Translations under genes and position numbers: made by a program | Notes under the pieces: generated by a model | Databases searched by the model: none | What the model was told of the DNA's origin: nothing | What the model saw: the letters and a program-made list of their open reading frames with translations, nothing else | Shown here: positions 3,972 to 5,970 of the stretch, piece after piece | Layout of the letters: every line of letters begins with the position of its first letter | Position numbering within the stretch: the stretch's first letter is position 1 | Assembly: GCA_946644025.1 (NCBI GenBank) | Contig: CAMPCG010000190.1 | Span: 1-5,970, forward strand | Source: an uncultured Prevotellaceae bacterium | Lineage (GTDB): Bacteria; Bacteroidota; Bacteroidia; Bacteroidales; Bacteroidaceae | DNA length: 5,970 bases | Direction of reading: 5' to 3'

Positions 3972-5970
3972 CCATTACCCCCAATGCCAACCAGTCACCT
4001 CGCGACCTTGCGGTACACGTCGCAAGGGGTGCGAAGATCAAGGTCTGCTACCAGCCGATAGCAGACCTCGGCTATAATGATGCGAACTACAAGGAGTGGA
4101 CACTCCGTGGGCGTAACCGCCGACTGGCGCAATCGGGCGTGCCCTATACAATCTATGCCCGCCTGAACAAGACCGACCAGACCGACGGCTACCTTGTGTT
4201 TGCGCAGAAGGTACACGACGAGGAGACCGACGAGTGGAGCGACCCCTATATACTGTCACCGAACACCAGCGCCACCAGCGCCGTCAGGCTCGAAGGCGCC
4301 GACGGTGGGAAATACCTCTGGGGTGCGATACCAGAGAAGCAGACCGCCAACGGGCGTTCCGGCTACTGGTGGATCAGGCTCGGCAGCGTGTCGGCTCCCA
4401 ACGACGAAGGGCTGTGTACCGTCGATCTCGACACCGGCATACTCGGTACCGACCAGTACAACATGGAGTGGTACCTCGATCCCGACAAGATGCCGCAGCG
4501 CCCCGTGAGGGTCATCTATGTGGAGCGCGGCGACTGGACCGGGGAGCCGACGGTTATATACACGGGCGACACCGGGGCGATGGCACCGGACGGCACGCTC
4601 GACACCAGCGTCGCAGATGCGCTCGGGTGGACGGGCTTCGATGTGCTCAGCTTCACCAGCGGACAGGAAATCAGCGAGCCCTATCACTGCCGCCGTTTGA
4701 CCCGCAACCGCTGGCTGACCCACCGCCTGGCCGAATACAACGCCGGCTACACCGACGCAGAGCTATACGAGAAACTGACCACGCCGTCGCGCGGATGGGA
4801 AGAGGAAAACTGGCTGGAGGTAAGCCGCGTGTGGCATGAGGGGAGACTGTGGGAGTGTCAGGTGGAGGGTACGACCGACGAGCCGAGCGATGACAGCGCG
4901 GGGTGGCGGATGCTGCTGCAGAGCGGACGTGACGGCAGTGGCGTGGAGTTCATATACTACCTTGGCACCACCGATCACGCGACAGGTCAGACCCCTGCCC
5001 CGTCAACTCCCGCCAGCAGCGGCAACGGCAAGGTGGACGGCAAGGTGACTCCCTACAGCCCGGACATCGACGACTGGGTACCAGACGGCTGGACCGACAA
5101 CCCGCAGGGTATCGACTACGACCACCAGATAGAGTGGGTGTCGCAGCGCACAAGCCATCCCGTCAGCACCGGGACTGTGGAGACGGCACACGAGTGGAGC
5201 GGATTCAGCGAGCCGCAGGTGTGGTCGAAGTGGGGACTGAACGGTATGGATGGCGATGGCGTTGAGTATGTCTACATGCGCACCACCAAGAACGTAGCCC
5301 CGAAGATCAGCACCTCGCAGACGGGCTACGACAAGGACGAGTTCCTGCCGGCAATCTCCAACCAGACGGACTGCGGGGCGGAGTCGGCAACCTGTACGGA
5401 CGACCCCAAGGGTGTCAGCGCAGCCTACCCCTTCGAGTGGGTGGCCAAGCGAACCAAGGGAGCGCCGAACGCACAGACCGGCAAGCGCTCATGGGAGATG
5501 TACCCGGCGGGCGACATGCAGCTCTGGGCTAACTTCGCCGAGAGCATCACGAAGAAGAGCGAGTCGTACCGCTATGCGACGAACAACACCGGCACGCGGC
5601 CTGCGGCATCATCGTCCGACTGGAAGACCACAAAGCCTGCGCTGCAGAAGGGCTACTGGCTCTTCACCGAGATTACGATCACCTGGAGCGACAACTCGAC
5701 TACAGTGCTCTACACCGACGAAAGAAACCCGAACGACGGCGTGGCCGGTCAGGACATCATCGTCGATGGCTCGACCGAGATGAAGTACTACGTGGGCGAC
5801 TCGAACACGTCGCACCCTGCCGAGTCGAGCTCCGACTGGAAAGACCTCTCTCAGGTCACGCAGACGCAGGGCAAGTGGCTCTGGTCGAAGGCCACCACCT
5901 ACTACCGCAAGGCTTCGTCAGCAGCGGGCAGCAAGGATGCCGGCCATTCGGTGAACTACAACGTGAGCTA
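3929..5970 (+). CDS. Large modular phage tail-fibre-like or minor structural protein, C-terminus cut by window edge
   Basis: The frame is open from ATG 3929 to the right edge, giving 680 full residues. The protein is rich in Trp, Tyr, Thr, Gly and Asp, with no transmembrane span or clear signal peptide. Residues 1-190 are an N-terminal region not recognised by motif. At 192-203 PVRVIYVERGDW resembles the RG-x-W stretch of carbohydrate-binding or fibre-like modules. Two modules of about 105 residues follow (331-436 and 437-538), each with G-x-DG-x-GVE, a [TC]TD[ND]P-x-G stretch, EWV-x-x-RT and a closing Trp. Two SSDW modules come next (from 547 and from 620), resembling repeats in phage minor structural and tail-fibre proteins. 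Composition and repeats support an extended host-binding fibre; adhesion is inferred. Start choice is moderate: GTG 3914 is also in frame, there is no Shine-Dalgarno, and the start region lies in a hairpin. The true protein is longer. Confidence 0.75.
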   Translation, partial: MRTSPVHYIAPSAISITPNANQSPRDLAVHVARGAKIKVCYQPIADLGYNDANYKEWTLRGRNRRLAQSGVPYTIYARLNKTDQTDGYLVFAQKVHDEETDEWSDPYILSPNTSATSAVRLEGADGGKYLWGAIPEKQTANGRSGYWWIRLGSVSAPNDEGLCTVDLDTGILGTDQYNMEWYLDPDKMPQRPVRVIYVERGDWTGEPTVIYTGDTGAMAPDGTLDTSVADALGWTGFDVLSFTSGQEISEPYHCRRLTRNRWLTHRLAEYNAGYTDAELYEKLTTPSRGWEEENWLEVSRVWHEGRLWECQVEGTTDEPSDDSAGWRMLLQSGRDGSGVEFIYYLGTTDHATGQTPAPSTPASSGNGKVDGKVTPYSPDIDDWVPDGWTDNPQGIDYDHQIEWVSQRTSHPVSTGTVETAHEWSGFSEPQVWSKWGLNGMDGDGVEYVYMRTTKNVAPKISTSQTGYDKDEFLPAISNQTDCGAESATCTDDPKGVSAAYPFEWVAKRTKGAPNAQTGKRSWEMYPAGDMQLWANFAESITKKSESYRYATNNTGTRPAASSSDWKTTKPALQKGYWLFTEITITWSDNSTTVLYTDERNPNDGVAGQDIIVDGSTEMKYYVGDSNTSHPAESSSDWKDLSQVTQTQGKWLWSKATTYYRKASSAAGSKDAGHSVNYNVS
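4919..5236 (+). repeat. Fibre module A, copy 1 (residues about 331-436)
   Basis: This protein repeat has GRDGSGVEF early, GWTDNPQG at 387-394, IEWVSQRT around W403 and VWSKWG ending at 436. From P392, the conserved Trp residues lie 11 (W403) and 40 (W432) positions downstream. Copy 2 has exactly the same spacings, which argues for duplication of a folded domain rather than chance composition. Confidence 0.7.
5237..5542 (+). repeat. Fibre module A, copy 2 (residues about 437-538)
   Basis: It has GMDGDGVEYVY early, CTDDPKG at 489-495, FEWVAKRT around W504 and QLWANF around W533. Spacing from P493 to the Trp residues (11 and 40) equals that in copy 1, while the sequence between has diverged strongly. 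The short Gly-rich GLNGMDGDG stretch at the junction looks like a hinge. Confidence 0.7.
5567..5719 (+). repeat. Fibre module B, copy 1 (residues about 547-597)
   Basis: YRYATNNTGTRPAASSSDW is followed by KGYWLFTEITITWSDNS. The pattern of an aromatic start, Pro seven residues before SSDW's Trp (P558, W565), then a Gly-aromatic-Trp-Leu strand resembles short repeats common in phage minor structural proteins. Confidence 0.65.
5786..5970 (+). repeat. Fibre module B, copy 2 (residues about 620-680, cut by edge)
   Basis: YYVGDSNTSHPAESSSDW followed by GKWLWSKATTYY mirrors copy 1. Pro lies seven residues before Trp (P630, W637), and the Gly-Lys-Trp-Leu strand follows after a 13-residue step against 12 in copy 1. 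More copies may lie beyond the right edge. Confidence 0.65.

Noticed and set aside
4526..4534. RGD tripeptide at residues 200-202 of the fibre protein
   Set aside because: It falls in an RG-x-W stretch seen in fibre-like modules and a bacterial-phage context gives no reason to invoke integrin binding.
4256..4723. Minus-strand open frame of 155 codons
   Set aside because: Antisense shadow of the fibre gene with no motif support.
4234..4839. Plus-strand open frame of 201 codons
   Set aside because: Arg/His-rich low-quality translation in another frame of the fibre gene, whose own frame is open for over 2,000 bases and shows repeated modules.
1..5970. CRISPR array, tRNA, rRNA, insertion sequence or diversity-generating retroelement
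   Set aside because: I saw no regularly spaced direct repeats, no tRNA or rRNA-like folds, no transposase, integrase or reverse transcriptase motifs, and no template/variable repeat pair.

Overview
The window looks like part of a phage, prophage or phage-derived element from a Bacteroidetes (probably Bacteroidales) host. Three things point there. Two promoter-like sites carry the Bacteroidetes -7 motif TAnnTTTG (both read TACCTTTGCA). Most start codons lack a Shine-Dalgarno sequence. The protein types (CHC2-Toprim primase-helicase, XRE repressor with a FN-x-x-WL...ML tail, Trp-rich modular fibre protein) recall Bacteroidales temperate phages. The genes are fairly GC-rich, and I cannot name a genus.

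Left part, minus strand (1-3082): a three-gene leftward operon. In transcription order it holds a 63-residue protein of unknown function, a 102-residue coiled-coil protein of unknown function with a textbook Shine-Dalgarno, and a large primase-helicase that runs off the left edge (849 residues visible). This is a DNA replication module. The large gene has no stop codon inside the window in its frame, so a search for closed ORFs misses it.

Middle (3083-3345): a 263-base control region between divergent genes. Two 23-bp imperfect inverted repeats (3142-3164 and 3252-3274) each begin with a -7-like promoter element, so the two predicted promoters point at each other and the transcripts would overlap by about 100 bases. 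The region also holds a palindrome at 3239-3256 and a short tandem repeat just before the regulator gene.

Right part, plus strand (3346-5970): an XRE-type HTH regulator with a long C-terminal heptad-repeat coiled coil, then 55 bases with an alternating TA tract and nested inverted repeats. A large modular protein follows and runs off the right edge (680 residues visible). It has two copies of a module of about 105 residues with conserved Trp spacing, then two copies of an Ala/Ser-x-SSDW module of the kind seen in phage tail-fibre or minor structural proteins. It too lacks a stop in the window.

Working model: the XRE protein governs a switch region from which the replication operon is read leftward and its own gene, perhaps with the fibre gene, rightward. 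The least explained parts are the facing inverted-repeat promoters, the possible start-codon-occluding hairpins before the fibre gene, and the missing Toprim glutamate in the primase.
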